From assembly GCA_029561455.1 (NCBI GenBank), contig JAKQIY010000068.1, positions 1-64,000 on the forward strand: a DNA stretch of 64,000 nt, given 5' to 3'. The notes beneath the pieces are model-generated. The model did not search any database, was not told the origin of the DNA, and saw only the letters and a list, made by a program, of their open reading frames with translations. Position numbers and translations under genes: made by a program. The first letter of the stretch is position 1. The number at the start of each line of letters is the position of its first letter. Shown one piece after another: positions 26,056 to 35,434 of the stretch. Source of the stretch: a bacterium (GTDB lineage Bacteria; Zhuqueibacterota; Zhuqueibacteria; Residuimicrobiales; Krinioviventaceae).

Positions 26056-27640
26056 AACACATATACTTATTGCTATGGATGCACATACAATTGCCCAGGG
26101 CGCCCGTTCGGTTAAAGAAGCTTTACAACGGGAACTGGCCCTGGCAGCCCTTGCCGATGAAGTGCGGGTTGTTGAAACCGGCAGTCTCGGTATTTATAAC
26201 AAGGGTGTTGTACTGGTGATTTTCCCGGATGCTGTTTATTATACCGGCGTGCAAGTGCAGGATGTATCGGAAATCATATCCGAACATTTGATCAAAGGCC
26301 GCGTGGTAGAACGCTTACAATATACCGATGTACCCGGAGCGGAAAAAGTGGCTGGTCAAGCTCCCCGCGCCGGCAAACAGGTGCGTGTGGTTCTGAAAAA
26401 CGCCGGTATCATCGATCCCGATAACATTGAGGAATACATAGCTCACGATGGTTATGAAGCTCTTGGTAAAGCCTTAACCGCTATGAAACCCCAGGATGTA
26501 ATCGCTGAAGTCAAGCAATCCGGCTTGCAGGGACGCGGCGGCGCTTTTTTCCCAACCGCTTTAAAGTGGGAATTTGCCGCTCGTGAAACCAGCAAGGAAA
26601 AATATATAATCTGTAACGCCGATGAAGGCGAACCCGGTACTTTCAAAGACCGTTTGATCCTTGAAGGCGACCCACATGCAATTATTGAAGGTATGACCCT
26701 GACCGGATATGCTGTTGGCGCCGATAAAGGCTTTATTTATATTCGCGGCGAATATCGCATGTCCATCAACCGTATGCAAAAAGCGATCGAGCAGGCGCGG
26801 GCGCATGGTTTACTCGGCAAGAACCTGTTCGGCAGCAATTTTTCATTCGACCTGGAAATACGCGAAGGCGCCGGCGCTTATATTTGCGGCGAAGAGACCG
26901 CTTTGATCGAATCTATAGAAGGCAAACGCGGCGAACCCAGAGACAAACCGCCGTTCCCGCCAACCGAAGGTTTGTGGGGTAAACCAACCATAGTCAATAA
27001 TGTTGAAACCCTGGCAAATATTCCGCAGATCATTTTAAAAGGCGCGGCCTGGTATAAATCGCTGGGTACCGAAAAAAGCCCGGGCACCAAAGTATTTACC
27101 ATGGTCGGCAATATTAATAATCCCGGTTTGATCGAAGTACCAATGGGCATAACCCTGCGGGAAATCGTCTATGAAATCGGGCAGGGAATTCCCGGCGGCA
27201 AAGGTTTCCAACTGGCGCAAATGGGCGGTACAACAGGCGGAATATTGACCGCTGAACATCTCGACCTGCCGATGTCTGTCGAATGCCTGCGCGAAATTGG
27301 CGCCGGTCTCGGTTCGGGCGCACTGTTGGTTGTCGATGATACCCAGAACGTAGTGGATCTGGTCATGAACTTTGTCGAATTCTTTAACCATGAATCTTGC
27401 GGTAAATGCACACTGTGCCGCGAAGGAACGGGTCGTCTTTTGGAATTGCTGGAAAAACTGACCGATGGTAAAGGCACGGTACAAGATGTTGCACTTATTG
27501 AAGAACTCGCCAAAATAATGATGAAAGGCGCATTCTGTGGTCTTGGCCAGGCTGCCCCGGTTCCGATTCTCGGCTGTTTGAAATATTTCCGCGCCGAGTT
27601 TGAAAAACTTGCTAAAACTGCCGGCTCGGCCGCTGCATAA
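26048..27640 (+). CDS. Hydrogenase NuoF-like flavoprotein subunit (copy 2), degenerate N-terminal domain
   Basis: A 530-residue HndC/HydB-type subunit with the full FMN/NAD(P) core (LQGRGGAFFPTALKWEFA, CNADEGEPGTF, GAGAYICGEETAL, KPTIVNNVETLAN) and the [4Fe-4S] motif SCGKCTLCREG. Two differences from copy 1 stand out. The N-terminal thioredoxin-like domain (1-100) has no cysteine at all: AMDAHTIAQGA replaces the usual GTCG loop and TGSLGIYNKG replaces TGCxGxC. The C-terminal 2[4Fe-4S] ferredoxin is missing. Together with the stand-alone HndB-like protein this indicates a four-subunit complex of Hnd type. Electron route and cofactor (NAD or NADP) are not settled by sequence. Confidence 0.93.
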   Translation: MHRTHILIAMDAHTIAQGARSVKEALQRELALAALADEVRVVETGSLGIYNKGVVLVIFPDAVYYTGVQVQDVSEIISEHLIKGRVVERLQYTDVPGAEKVAGQAPRAGKQVRVVLKNAGIIDPDNIEEYIAHDGYEALGKALTAMKPQDVIAEVKQSGLQGRGGAFFPTALKWEFAARETSKEKYIICNADEGEPGTFKDRLILEGDPHAIIEGMTLTGYAVGADKGFIYIRGEYRMSINRMQKAIEQARAHGLLGKNLFGSNFSFDLEIREGAGAYICGEETALIESIEGKRGEPRDKPPFPPTEGLWGKPTIVNNVETLANIPQIILKGAAWYKSLGTEKSPGTKVFTMVGNINNPGLIEVPMGITLREIVYEIGQGIPGGKGFQLAQMGGTTGGILTAEHLDLPMSVECLREIGAGLGSGALLVVDDTQNVVDLVMNFVEFFNHESCGKCTLCREGTGRLLELLEKLTDGKGTVQDVALIEELAKIMMKGAFCGLGQAAPVPILGCLKYFRAEFEKLAKTAGSAAA

Positions 27641-27716
27641 TACAGGTCAGGCAAGTTTCACAGCTCAATACTATTTAACTGTACATTAGACTAAATTGGT
27701 TTTATGGAGGTAGGAA

Positions 27717-29456
27717 GTGGAAAATATCACCTTGACAATAGACGGCAAATCCGTTACCGTGCCCAAAGGCACTACTATTCTGGATGCCGCTGAAAAAATA
27801 AATATCAAAATACCCCGGTTGTGTTATCACCCCGATTTACCACCGGTTTCGGCCTGCCGGTTGTGCGTAGTTGAAATTGAAGGCGATCGCCTGTTACGCA
27901 CGTCCTGTTCATGGAAGTGCCAGGAAGGGATGAAAGTTAATACACGTTCGGCGTTTGTACGCGAATCGCGGAAAATGGCGCTGGAATTATTACTATCCCG
28001 CCATCCGATGAAATGTACGGAATGTGTGCGTAATAATTTCTGTGAATTACAGAGCGTTGCCGAGCAATTGGGCACTCGCGAAATCCGGTTCGACTACAAG
28101 GAACGTAAAGGCGAACTCGATACATCCAGCGCCGCAATCGTCCGCGATCCTTCGAAATGTATTCTGTGCCGGCGCTGTATCCAAACCTGCGAACTGGTGC
28201 AGAGCGTTAGCGCAATCGGTTTGGAAGGGCGTGGTTATGAAGTGTGGGTCGATACCCCGTTTGGTAAAGGGATTGGCGATGTGGCCTGTGTATCTTGCGG
28301 CCAGTGTATAGATCGCTGTCCGGTTGGCGCCCTGTATGAAAATGATCATACTGCGCGCGTCTGGAAAGCTCTGGACGATCCGACCAAACACGTCATTGTG
28401 CAAACCGCCCCGGCGGTTCGCGCCTCAATCGGTGAAATGTTCGGAATGCCGGCCGGTTCGCTGGTAACCGACAAATTAGTTGCCGGTTTGCGCATGCTGG
28501 GCTTTGAAAAAGTTTTCGATACCGATTTTACCGCCGATTTGACTATTATTGAAGAAGGCACCGAATTACTGAGCCGCATCAATAAGGGCGGCACTTTACC
28601 GTTGCTCACATCCTGCAGTCCGGGCTGGATCAATTTTATAGAACATTTCTACCCGGAATTGCTGCCGCATGTGTCTTCCTGTAAATCACCCCAGCAAATG
28701 TTTGGCGCGCTGGCCAAAACCTATTATGCGCAAAAGAACGGCATCGATCCCAAAGACATTTACTGTGTTTCAATCATGCCATGTACGGCGAAAAAATATG
28801 AAGCCGGACGCCCGGAAATGAACGATAGCGGATTCCAGGATGTAGATGCGGTTCTCACCACCCGCGAAGCCGCAGTAATGATGAAACAGGTTGGTATTAA
28901 TTTGCCGGACTTGACGGAAGAACCCTATGATGATCCGCTGGGCATTTCCACCGGCGCGGCGGTTATTTTTGGCAATACCGGCGGTGTTATGGAAGCCGCG
29001 TTGCGTACAGTATATGAACTCGTTACCAAAAAACCGCTCGATGATATTGAAATCAAAGCCGTACGCGGTTTGGAAGGTATCAAGGAAGCGGAGATTGATC
29101 TTAACGGTTTGAAGGTAAAAGCGGCTGTATCCAACGGTTTGGCTAATGCCCGCAAACTGTTGGATAAAATTGCTGCCGGTGAAGCTCATTATCATTTTGT
29201 GGAAATCATGGCTTGTCCCGGTGGTTGTATCGGCGGCGGTGGTCAACCAATTCCGACCTCGCAGGATATTCGTAAGAAACGCGCCGAAGCGATTTATCTT
29301 GAAGACCGCGGTATGAAAATCCGCAAATCGCACGAGAATCCAGCTGTACAAATGTTGTACAAGGAATTCCTCGGCGAACCGAATGGTCATAAAGCGCATG
29401 AACTGCTGCATACTCATTATATCAAAAAAACCGTTTATAAGGATGCTGAAGCTTAA
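27717..29456 (+). CDS. [FeFe]-hydrogenase catalytic subunit, HndD/HydA type (copy 2)
   Basis: A 579-residue catalytic subunit starting at GTG 27717 after GGAGGT. Cluster ligands: [2Fe-2S] C36, C47, C50, C64; H96, C100, C103, C109; C148, C151, C154, C158; C191, C194, C197, C201. H-cluster motifs: L1 TSCSPGW (298-304), L2 MPCTAKKYE (354-362), L3 MACPGGC (498-504). The C-terminal small-subunit domain ends YKEFLGEPNGHKAHELLHTHY. It is closely similar to copy 1 over its length, so the two are probably paralogues from an old duplication or from two transfers. A strong terminator follows. Confidence 0.95.
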   Translation: MENITLTIDGKSVTVPKGTTILDAAEKINIKIPRLCYHPDLPPVSACRLCVVEIEGDRLLRTSCSWKCQEGMKVNTRSAFVRESRKMALELLLSRHPMKCTECVRNNFCELQSVAEQLGTREIRFDYKERKGELDTSSAAIVRDPSKCILCRRCIQTCELVQSVSAIGLEGRGYEVWVDTPFGKGIGDVACVSCGQCIDRCPVGALYENDHTARVWKALDDPTKHVIVQTAPAVRASIGEMFGMPAGSLVTDKLVAGLRMLGFEKVFDTDFTADLTIIEEGTELLSRINKGGTLPLLTSCSPGWINFIEHFYPELLPHVSSCKSPQQMFGALAKTYYAQKNGIDPKDIYCVSIMPCTAKKYEAGRPEMNDSGFQDVDAVLTTREAAVMMKQVGINLPDLTEEPYDDPLGISTGAAVIFGNTGGVMEAALRTVYELVTKKPLDDIEIKAVRGLEGIKEAEIDLNGLKVKAAVSNGLANARKLLDKIAAGEAHYHFVEIMACPGGCIGGGGQPIPTSQDIRKKRAEAIYLEDRGMKIRKSHENPAVQMLYKEFLGEPNGHKAHELLHTHYIKKTVYKDAEA

Positions 29457-29473
29457 GCGTTCAAATTAAATCG

Positions 29474-29508
29474 AAAAAGGGAAAAGTGAACCACTTTTCC
29501 CTTTTTTC
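29474..29508 (+). terminator. Rho-independent terminator
   Basis: A hairpin with arms around AAAAGGGAAAAGTG and CACTTTTCCCTTTT with a three-base loop and T tract, starting 18 bases after the second hydrogenase catalytic gene. It closes the hydrogenase-signalling region. Confidence 0.9.
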
Positions 29509-29694
29509 TTGTTTGTAAGTTTTCCGTTTTTTATATTCATATTCTGGCATATTGCTAAAGGTTCTTATGTTTTAATGGTAATTATAATTTTTGTTTTAAT
29601 TGTAATGCTCTAGTAAAAGTTTATTCAGACTTGATAAATCCGGAAAAGGCGTTCAATCAATTATTGTAACTTTATCAGGAGACTAACGTTACAA

Positions 29695-30762
29695 ATGAAA
29701 GAAGACCCACTGATTCTGGTAATAAATCCGGGCTCTACCTCTACAAAGGTGGCTTTGTTTGCCGGGCGTAATAAAACTACTCAGGAAAACATTGTCCATC
29801 CCAAGGAAGAGTTGGCAAGTTTTAATTCTTTGTGGAACCAGTTTGATTACCGCATTGCTGCCATAGAACATTTTTTATCACGGACCAAAATCCAGGGCAC
29901 CCTGGACGCAGTAGTCGGCAGAGGCGGAATATTGAAAACACTTAAAAGAGGCACATACCTGGTTAATGAGGATATGATCAAGGACGCCCGGCTTGGTCCG
30001 CGCGGCATGCATGTCTCCAATCTGGGTTGTGCACTGGCCCAGGTGATTGCGCGAAAATTCCATTGCAATGCCTATACTGTCGATCCTGTGTCGGTCGATG
30101 AATTTGAACCTATTGCGCGTTTTTCCGGCCACCCTTTAATGGAACGGCGTTCTTTATCCCATTCTCTGAATTTACGGGCTGCCGCTTTCTGGGCGGCTGA
30201 AAAACTGGGCATTAATGCCAATCAAAATAACTTTATTGTTGCCCATCTTGGCAGTGGTATCTCTATAGCACCGGTGCATAATGGACGGGTTATAGATGTA
30301 AATGATGCTTCAAGCGCCGGTCCATTTTCACCGGAACGTACCGGTTCTTTGCCCCTGATCCCGTTTATTGAGCTGTGTTTTTCCGGTAAACACAATAAAG
30401 AACAGATAATTGAAATGGTCATGAGCAGCGGCGGGATAATGGCATACCTGGGAACAAATGACGTAGCCAAGGTTGAAGATATGATCAATGCCGGCGACGA
30501 GTATGCCCTGAATGTGTTTTTGGCCATGACCTACCAGATAGCCAAGGAAATCGGCGCCATGGCTACAGTCGTTAACGGGGATGTTAAAGCAATTGTGTTA
30601 ACAGGTGGTCTGGCAAATTCGAACCGCCTTGTAACAGAAATAACCGGCAGGATTATGTTCATCGCCCCGGTGTTTGTTTTTCCGGGAGAAATGGAAATGG
30701 AAGCTATGGCCGAAGGCGTGTTGCGTGTTTTGTTTGACCAGGAAACTGTAAAGCAATACTAG
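29695..30762 (+). CDS. buk: Butyrate kinase (copy 1)
   Basis: A 355-residue acetokinase-family enzyme that makes ATP from butyryl-phosphate (or a related acyl-phosphate) and ADP. The start VINPGSTSTKVALF is the phosphate-binding signature; GRGGILKTLKRGTYLVN, VDPVSVDEFEP, AHLGSGISIAPVHNGRVIDVND and LTGGLANS are family motifs. Related branched-chain acyl kinases cannot be excluded. It is not next to a phosphate butyryltransferase, unlike the second copy at 44682, and follows the hydrogenase region after a terminator. AGGAG lies about 14 bases upstream. Confidence 0.92.
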   Translation: MKEDPLILVINPGSTSTKVALFAGRNKTTQENIVHPKEELASFNSLWNQFDYRIAAIEHFLSRTKIQGTLDAVVGRGGILKTLKRGTYLVNEDMIKDARLGPRGMHVSNLGCALAQVIARKFHCNAYTVDPVSVDEFEPIARFSGHPLMERRSLSHSLNLRAAAFWAAEKLGINANQNNFIVAHLGSGISIAPVHNGRVIDVNDASSAGPFSPERTGSLPLIPFIELCFSGKHNKEQIIEMVMSSGGIMAYLGTNDVAKVEDMINAGDEYALNVFLAMTYQIAKEIGAMATVVNGDVKAIVLTGGLANSNRLVTEITGRIMFIAPVFVFPGEMEMEAMAEGVLRVLFDQETVKQY

Positions 30763-30790
30763 TAATTATTATTAGAAAATAGTATAATTC

Positions 30791-31543
30791 ATGCATTCAC
30801 TTTTATTTAAAAAATATTTATTTTTTCTTTTGTTGCTGCCGGCTTTGCTGACAGCCATATTTTTTATTATACTTCCTTTGGCTAACAAAGTACATGACTA
30901 TGTTACGTTATATCGTCAAGCTCTGGTAGAACCGTTTCCTGCTATCAGGTTAATGGACGGCAAGCTGGAATTTGTCGACCCGGTACCGGTCAATATTACC
31001 ATTGGCGACGCCGTGCAGATCATTTGTGATACCTTACCGGATACGGTGAATTTCTCCAATACTGTACAAAATTCGATCCTGATCTCGGAATATTTTATTA
31101 TGATCAAATCACACGATAATAAAGTGGAAAAAATTGATCTTACTAAAATGAATATTAATGATGAACCTGTTTATGTCGATCCATACCAGGTGAGTCATTT
31201 TATTGATAATCGGGCAAAAACTATTATACGATTTGTCATTATCATGTTGTTTATTATTTTTTATCTGTTCCTGCTTATATTAACGACCGTTGGCGCCGGT
31301 ATTGGCGTAATGGTCGATGCTTTCAGCCAGAGTAAAATCAGTTTTCTGCCTTTGTTAAATATTTCCGGTATTGTTGTCACGTTCTATACAATGATTACCA
31401 GTTTATTCTATTATTTGCATATTTTTGTTTTAAGCAATTATCCATACATTATCGGGTTAATGTTTTTAACAACCGGCATTGTTGTATATTTTATGGAACG
31501 ATCTGCGGTTGTATTATCGCCCGATCAGGAAAAGCGATACTGA
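30791..31543 (+). CDS. Membrane protein resembling DUF1189
   Basis: A 250-residue protein with one N-terminal membrane helix (about 7-30), an extracytoplasmic part of about 100 residues (about 35-140), then three C-terminal helices (about 142-168, 185-212, 214-232). This layout and the opening PALLTAIFFIILPLANKVHDYV resemble DUF1189 proteins. The function is unknown. It starts 28 bases after butyrate kinase and precedes the MCE/Mla transporter genes by 78 bases, so it could be co-transcribed with either. Confidence 0.65.
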   Translation: MHSLLFKKYLFFLLLLPALLTAIFFIILPLANKVHDYVTLYRQALVEPFPAIRLMDGKLEFVDPVPVNITIGDAVQIICDTLPDTVNFSNTVQNSILISEYFIMIKSHDNKVEKIDLTKMNINDEPVYVDPYQVSHFIDNRAKTIIRFVIIMLFIIFYLFLLILTTVGAGIGVMVDAFSQSKISFLPLLNISGIVVTFYTMITSLFYYLHIFVLSNYPYIIGLMFLTTGIVVYFMERSAVVLSPDQEKRY

Positions 31544-31621
31544 ACTAAATATTAAAAATTGTTTTAATTTTAAGAACCGTAAATTTATTAATTCAATAAG
31601 AAACTGTTATTACAAAAAGAC

Positions 31622-32410
31622 ATGATCAAATCGGTTTTTCAAAAACAGTACAACTTTATTGTTAATTTCCTCATTAACCTGCACGGACTTGTCGAATTAT
31701 TTGGCCGCATTCTGGTGTCGATGTTTACCCGGCCATCCTATATGCGCGATACTCTCGATCAAATGTACGCTGTTGGAGTACGCTCGCTCATTATTATTTT
31801 AATGACCGCCGGATTTACCGGCATGGTTTTATCGCTCCAGTCCGGGTACGAAATGGCAATTTATGGCGCTAAAATGTATGTTGGTACATTGGTCAGTGTG
31901 TCGCTGGTGCGTGAACTTGGGCCGGTTCTGGTTTCGCTGGTCGTTGCCGGCCGGGTAGGAGCCGGAATTACTGCCGAACTGGGTTCGATGAATGTAACGG
32001 AACAAATTGACGCCATGCGCGCCCTGGGAACCAATCCCATTAAAAAATTGGCGGCAACACGATTCAAAGCGCTTGTCATTATGTTACCCTTGCTTACTAT
32101 TATTGGCGATATTACCGGTATCCTCGGTGGATTAGTAATTGCTACTACGTCCCTGGGCATAAGTTCATCCTTTTACTGGACAACCGTGACCCGGGCAATT
32201 ACCTTTAATGATATTTTTACCGGCACAATCAAACCGGTCATATTTGCCATGATCATTGTAACCGTAAGCTGTTTTATGGGTTTTAAAGCCAGCGGCGGCA
32301 CTAGAGGCGTAGGCGAAGCAACCACACAATCTGTTGTGGTTTCTTCCATCCTCATTTTTATTTTTGATTTTTTTATCACTAAACTATTATTATCAATTAC
32401 CTGGTTATAA
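31622..32410 (+). CDS. mlaE: MlaE-family ABC transporter permease
   Basis: A 262-residue inner-membrane permease with five or so helices and the hallmark region REMGP-like RELGPVLVSLVVAGRVGAGITAELG followed by MNVTEQIDAMRALGTNP. It forms the membrane part of a Mla-type phospholipid transporter with the ATPase and MCE protein encoded next. MlaB and MlaC partners are absent from the window, as in many non-enterobacterial systems. The three genes are tightly spaced. Confidence 0.93.
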   Translation: MIKSVFQKQYNFIVNFLINLHGLVELFGRILVSMFTRPSYMRDTLDQMYAVGVRSLIIILMTAGFTGMVLSLQSGYEMAIYGAKMYVGTLVSVSLVRELGPVLVSLVVAGRVGAGITAELGSMNVTEQIDAMRALGTNPIKKLAATRFKALVIMLPLLTIIGDITGILGGLVIATTSLGISSSFYWTTVTRAITFNDIFTGTIKPVIFAMIIVTVSCFMGFKASGGTRGVGEATTQSVVVSSILIFIFDFFITKLLLSITWL

Positions 32411-32433
32411 TATTGAATTCTGTTACAGAAAAT

Positions 32434-33159
32434 ATGATCGAATTTATCGATGTCTATAAATCTTTTGATAATAAAAAGGTTCTACAAGGCTTTAATTTAT
32501 CCATAAAGAAAGGGGAAACCCTGGTCATCCTGGGACGGAGCGGGTGCGGCAAAAGCGTTATGCTGAAAATTTTGCTGGGATTAATGCAGCCCGATTCCGG
32601 CCGGGTTTTTGTCGAAGGAACTGAAATTACCAATTTAACCGAAGCGAATCTGTTCAGCATACGTCAAAAAATCGGTATGCTATTTCAGGGTTCGGCTTTG
32701 TTCGATTCCCTGACTGTTGGGGAAAATGTTGCTTTTGCTTTAAAAGAGCATACCCGTAAATCGTGGGCGGAGATCGATGAGATCGTGCGTCGCAATCTTG
32801 AATTTGTTGAACTAAAAAACACCGAACTGTTAATGCCCTCCGATTTATCCGGGGGAATGCGTAAAAGGGCAGCGCTGGCGCGGGCTATGGCGAGCCAGCC
32901 GCAAATTATGCTTTACGATGAACCGACTACCGGATTGGACCCGATAACGGCTACGACAATAAATGCCCTTATCCGTAAAACCCAGCGACAGTTTGGCGTT
33001 ACCTCGATCGTTGTGACTCACGAACTTGATAGTGGTTTTAGTGTAGCGGATAGAGTGGGGGTAATTAATGATGGTGTGATCATCGAAATTGGCAGCATTG
33101 CTGAAATTAAAAAAAGCCAAAATGAATTTGTGCAACGTTTTATAGCAGGTCCTAAATGA
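32434..33159 (+). CDS. mlaF: MlaF-type ABC transporter ATPase
   Basis: A 241-residue ABC ATPase powering lipid transport with the MlaE-like permease. Walker A is GRSGCGKS, the signature is LSGGMRKRAALARAMA, and Walker B is IMLYDEPTTGLDP. I begin at ATG 32434 (MIEFIDVYKSF), the usual family start; an in-frame TTG at 32413 would add seven residues. Neither has a strong ribosome site. The stop overlaps the MCE gene start by four bases (ATGA). Confidence 0.93.
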   Translation: MIEFIDVYKSFDNKKVLQGFNLSIKKGETLVILGRSGCGKSVMLKILLGLMQPDSGRVFVEGTEITNLTEANLFSIRQKIGMLFQGSALFDSLTVGENVAFALKEHTRKSWAEIDEIVRRNLEFVELKNTELLMPSDLSGGMRKRAALARAMASQPQIMLYDEPTTGLDPITATTINALIRKTQRQFGVTSIVVTHELDSGFSVADRVGVINDGVIIEIGSIAEIKKSQNEFVQRFIAGPK

Positions 33160-34124
33160 AAACAAGACAGGAAGCTGAAAGAAACCACGAAATCAAAGTG
33201 GGTTTAACGATACTTATCGGTATCATAATACTGGTTTTTGCCATATTATCCGTTGGGGAACAACAGGGAATTTTAAGCGACCGGTATAAATTACGCGTAC
33301 TCATGTCACGGGTGAATGGTTTGCAAACCGGCGCTCCAGTGCGACTGGCGGGAGTTCGGGTTGGTTCGGTGATCGGCGTTCAGTTTGCCGGCGATCTGGA
33401 TGATCAGAAAATCGAAGTAACCCTGGAAATCGATAAAAAAGTGCAGCAACGCATTCGCGAGGATTCCGAGGCCCATATCGGCACACTCGGTTTGCTTGGC
33501 GATAAGTTTATCGGCCTGACGATGGGCTCGCTCGACCGACCCATGCTGAACAATAATGAACTCTTGAAAAGCTCCGATCCCATCGACCTGGAAAAATTGA
33601 TGGATGAAGGGGTGGAAGTGGTGGAAAGTTTAAAAAAAGCATCGGTTGAAATTACCGAGATATCTGAAAAGATCAACCGCGGTAAAGGCTCCATCGCTTT
33701 ATTGTTAAACGATCCCCGCTTTTACATGGATTTGGACCGCTTGTTACGCCTGGTGGAGTTGCTTGGTAAAAAGATCAATGACGGTCAGGGTACGTTGAAT
33801 ATGTTGCTCAGTGATTCCGTATTTACCCGCAACCTGGCTCTATCCGTGGAAAATATTCAGGTTGTTTCCGATAGTTTACGTACCGGTCAGGGTTCGGCCA
33901 GCCGCCTGGTTATGGATCCCAAACTATATAATGATCTTTCTATTGCAATTAACAGGGTGAACAGGGTAATTGATAAAGTCGATAAAGGTGAAGGCAGCCT
34001 GGGTCAGTCGATCAATGACAAAGCATTATACGAGGATATGGTTCGGGTCACTATGGAATTGGACAGCCTGGTAAAAGATATTCGTAAAAACCCGCAGCGG
34101 TATTTAAAAGTGGAAATTTTCTAA
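33156..34124 (+). CDS. mlaD: MCE-family substrate-binding protein (MlaD-like)
   Basis: A 322-residue protein anchored by one N-terminal helix (about 15-35) with an MCE domain (about 40-120) containing VNGLQTGAPVRLAGVRVGSVIGV. A long helical tail follows with repeated GxGSxxxLxxDxxxY segments (GKGSIALLLNDPRFY, GQGSASRLVMDPKLY, GEGSLGQSINDKALY). These repeats are typical of MCE proteins in this type of operon. It forms the periplasmic part of the lipid transporter, probably as a hexameric ring. Confidence 0.92.
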   Translation: MKTRQEAERNHEIKVGLTILIGIIILVFAILSVGEQQGILSDRYKLRVLMSRVNGLQTGAPVRLAGVRVGSVIGVQFAGDLDDQKIEVTLEIDKKVQQRIREDSEAHIGTLGLLGDKFIGLTMGSLDRPMLNNNELLKSSDPIDLEKLMDEGVEVVESLKKASVEITEISEKINRGKGSIALLLNDPRFYMDLDRLLRLVELLGKKINDGQGTLNMLLSDSVFTRNLALSVENIQVVSDSLRTGQGSASRLVMDPKLYNDLSIAINRVNRVIDKVDKGEGSLGQSINDKALYEDMVRVTMELDSLVKDIRKNPQRYLKVEIF

Positions 34125-34127
34125 AAA

Positions 34128-34589
34128 ATGGATGAAACAATAGTACATAATCCAGAAAACAATAACAGCGAATGTGAACGATTGGATAAATGGCTCAATT
34201 TTGCCTGTATTTTTAAAACCCGTTCCCAGGCGACAAAAGCCTGCGATGAACGAAAGGTCAAAGTAAACAATGAAGTAGCCAAACCGGCTAAAATGATCAA
34301 AGCTGGCGATATTGTTACAATTAAACATAAGGATGGACGGTATATAAATTTTACCGTTTCCGCCCTGACTCATAAAAATGTTTCTGCAAAGGATGCGCGA
34401 AATTTATATATTAAGGAGGAACCTGAACTTTCCGAAGAAGCGCGTGAACTTTTAACATTATATTATAAATCAGTCAAACGGTTAAAACCCAGATATAAAG
34501 GACGTCCGACCAAAAAAGAACGGCGCAAAATGGAAAATATCAAATCCGGCAGCATATTAAGCGATTATGATAATCCAGAAGATGATTAA
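34128..34589 (+). CDS. S4-domain RNA-binding protein (Hsp15-like)
   Basis: A 153-residue protein with an S4 RNA-binding domain (about 18-75; RLDKWLNFACIFKTRSQATKACDERKVKVNN) and a basic C-terminal tail. Hsp15 proteins bind free 50S subunits carrying nascent chains and help recycle them. It starts three bases after the MCE stop and precedes a methyltransferase by 20 bases, so it may be transcribed with them. Confidence 0.88.
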   Translation: MDETIVHNPENNNSECERLDKWLNFACIFKTRSQATKACDERKVKVNNEVAKPAKMIKAGDIVTIKHKDGRYINFTVSALTHKNVSAKDARNLYIKEEPELSEEARELLTLYYKSVKRLKPRYKGRPTKKERRKMENIKSGSILSDYDNPEDD

Positions 34590-34609
34590 ACCGTACCGGA
34601 ATAATTGAT

Positions 34610-35404
34610 ATGTTTGATTTTCATTGTGATAAAAAAGAATATTTTGAAATTCAGTATAAAACTGCCTGCGATTCGATAGTGCCGCTGGTATCACAATATT
34701 TACAGATAACTGAGCATACACGGGTACTGGAAATCGGTTCTGCCGAAGCGGGGGTGTTGAAAGCATTTACCGAAAGAGGTTGTCATTGCACCGGTATCGA
34801 GTTAAGCCCCGGCAGGGTAGAACTGGCCTGTAAATTTATGCAGCAGGAATTGGCTGAGGGTCGTGTGCAGTTTCTATCAAAAAATATTTATGATGTAATT
34901 GTGGAAAAAGATATTGGTTTTAAATTTGATTTGATTATATTAAAAGACGTAATTGAGCATATTCATGAACAGGAAAAATTTATACCCTATATGATGCGCT
35001 TTTTAAATCCAAACGGATTAATATTTATTGGTTTTCCACCCTGGACTATGCCTTATGGCGGTCATCAGCAAATGTGCGCCAATAAATTTCTATCCCGGCT
35101 GCCTTATTTTCACCTGCTGCCGGTTAGTATTTATCGTCGTATCATACAATTCGGAAAGGAAAAACCGAACAAGATTGAAATGTTACTCGAAGTTAAACAA
35201 ACCGGAATAACTATCAATCGTTTTGAAAAAATTATAAGTAACAATCGTTTGAAGATAATTAACCGTATTTTATATATTATACCACCGGTTTACCGGTATA
35301 AATTCAAACTAAAACCAAGGAGGTTATGCGCACTATTCACTAAAATCCCGATTTTCCGGGATTTTTGCACCATGTCTGCATATTACGTAATCCAAAAAGA
35401 ATGA
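34610..35404 (+). CDS. Class I SAM-dependent methyltransferase
   Basis: A 264-residue protein with the SAM-binding motif VLEIGSAEAGVLKAFTERG (about 40-58), acidic ribose-binding GIELSP and motif LIILKDVIEHIHEQ (about 108-121). The pattern is that of Methyltransf_11/23-like small-molecule or lipid methyltransferases. The substrate is unknown. It is the last gene of the run begun by the MCE operon; the next gene has its own strong ribosome site. Confidence 0.85.
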   Translation: MFDFHCDKKEYFEIQYKTACDSIVPLVSQYLQITEHTRVLEIGSAEAGVLKAFTERGCHCTGIELSPGRVELACKFMQQELAEGRVQFLSKNIYDVIVEKDIGFKFDLIILKDVIEHIHEQEKFIPYMMRFLNPNGLIFIGFPPWTMPYGGHQQMCANKFLSRLPYFHLLPVSIYRRIIQFGKEKPNKIEMLLEVKQTGITINRFEKIISNNRLKIINRILYIIPPVYRYKFKLKPRRLCALFTKIPIFRDFCTMSAYYVIQKE

Positions 35405-35434
35405 TTCGACTCTAATGAAGCTATGGAGGTTGCC

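Noticed and set aside
16021-27000. Possible gene duplication artefact of assembly between the two hydrogenase sets
   Set aside because: The two sets differ in domain content and throughout their sequence, so they are true paralogues and not an assembly repeat.
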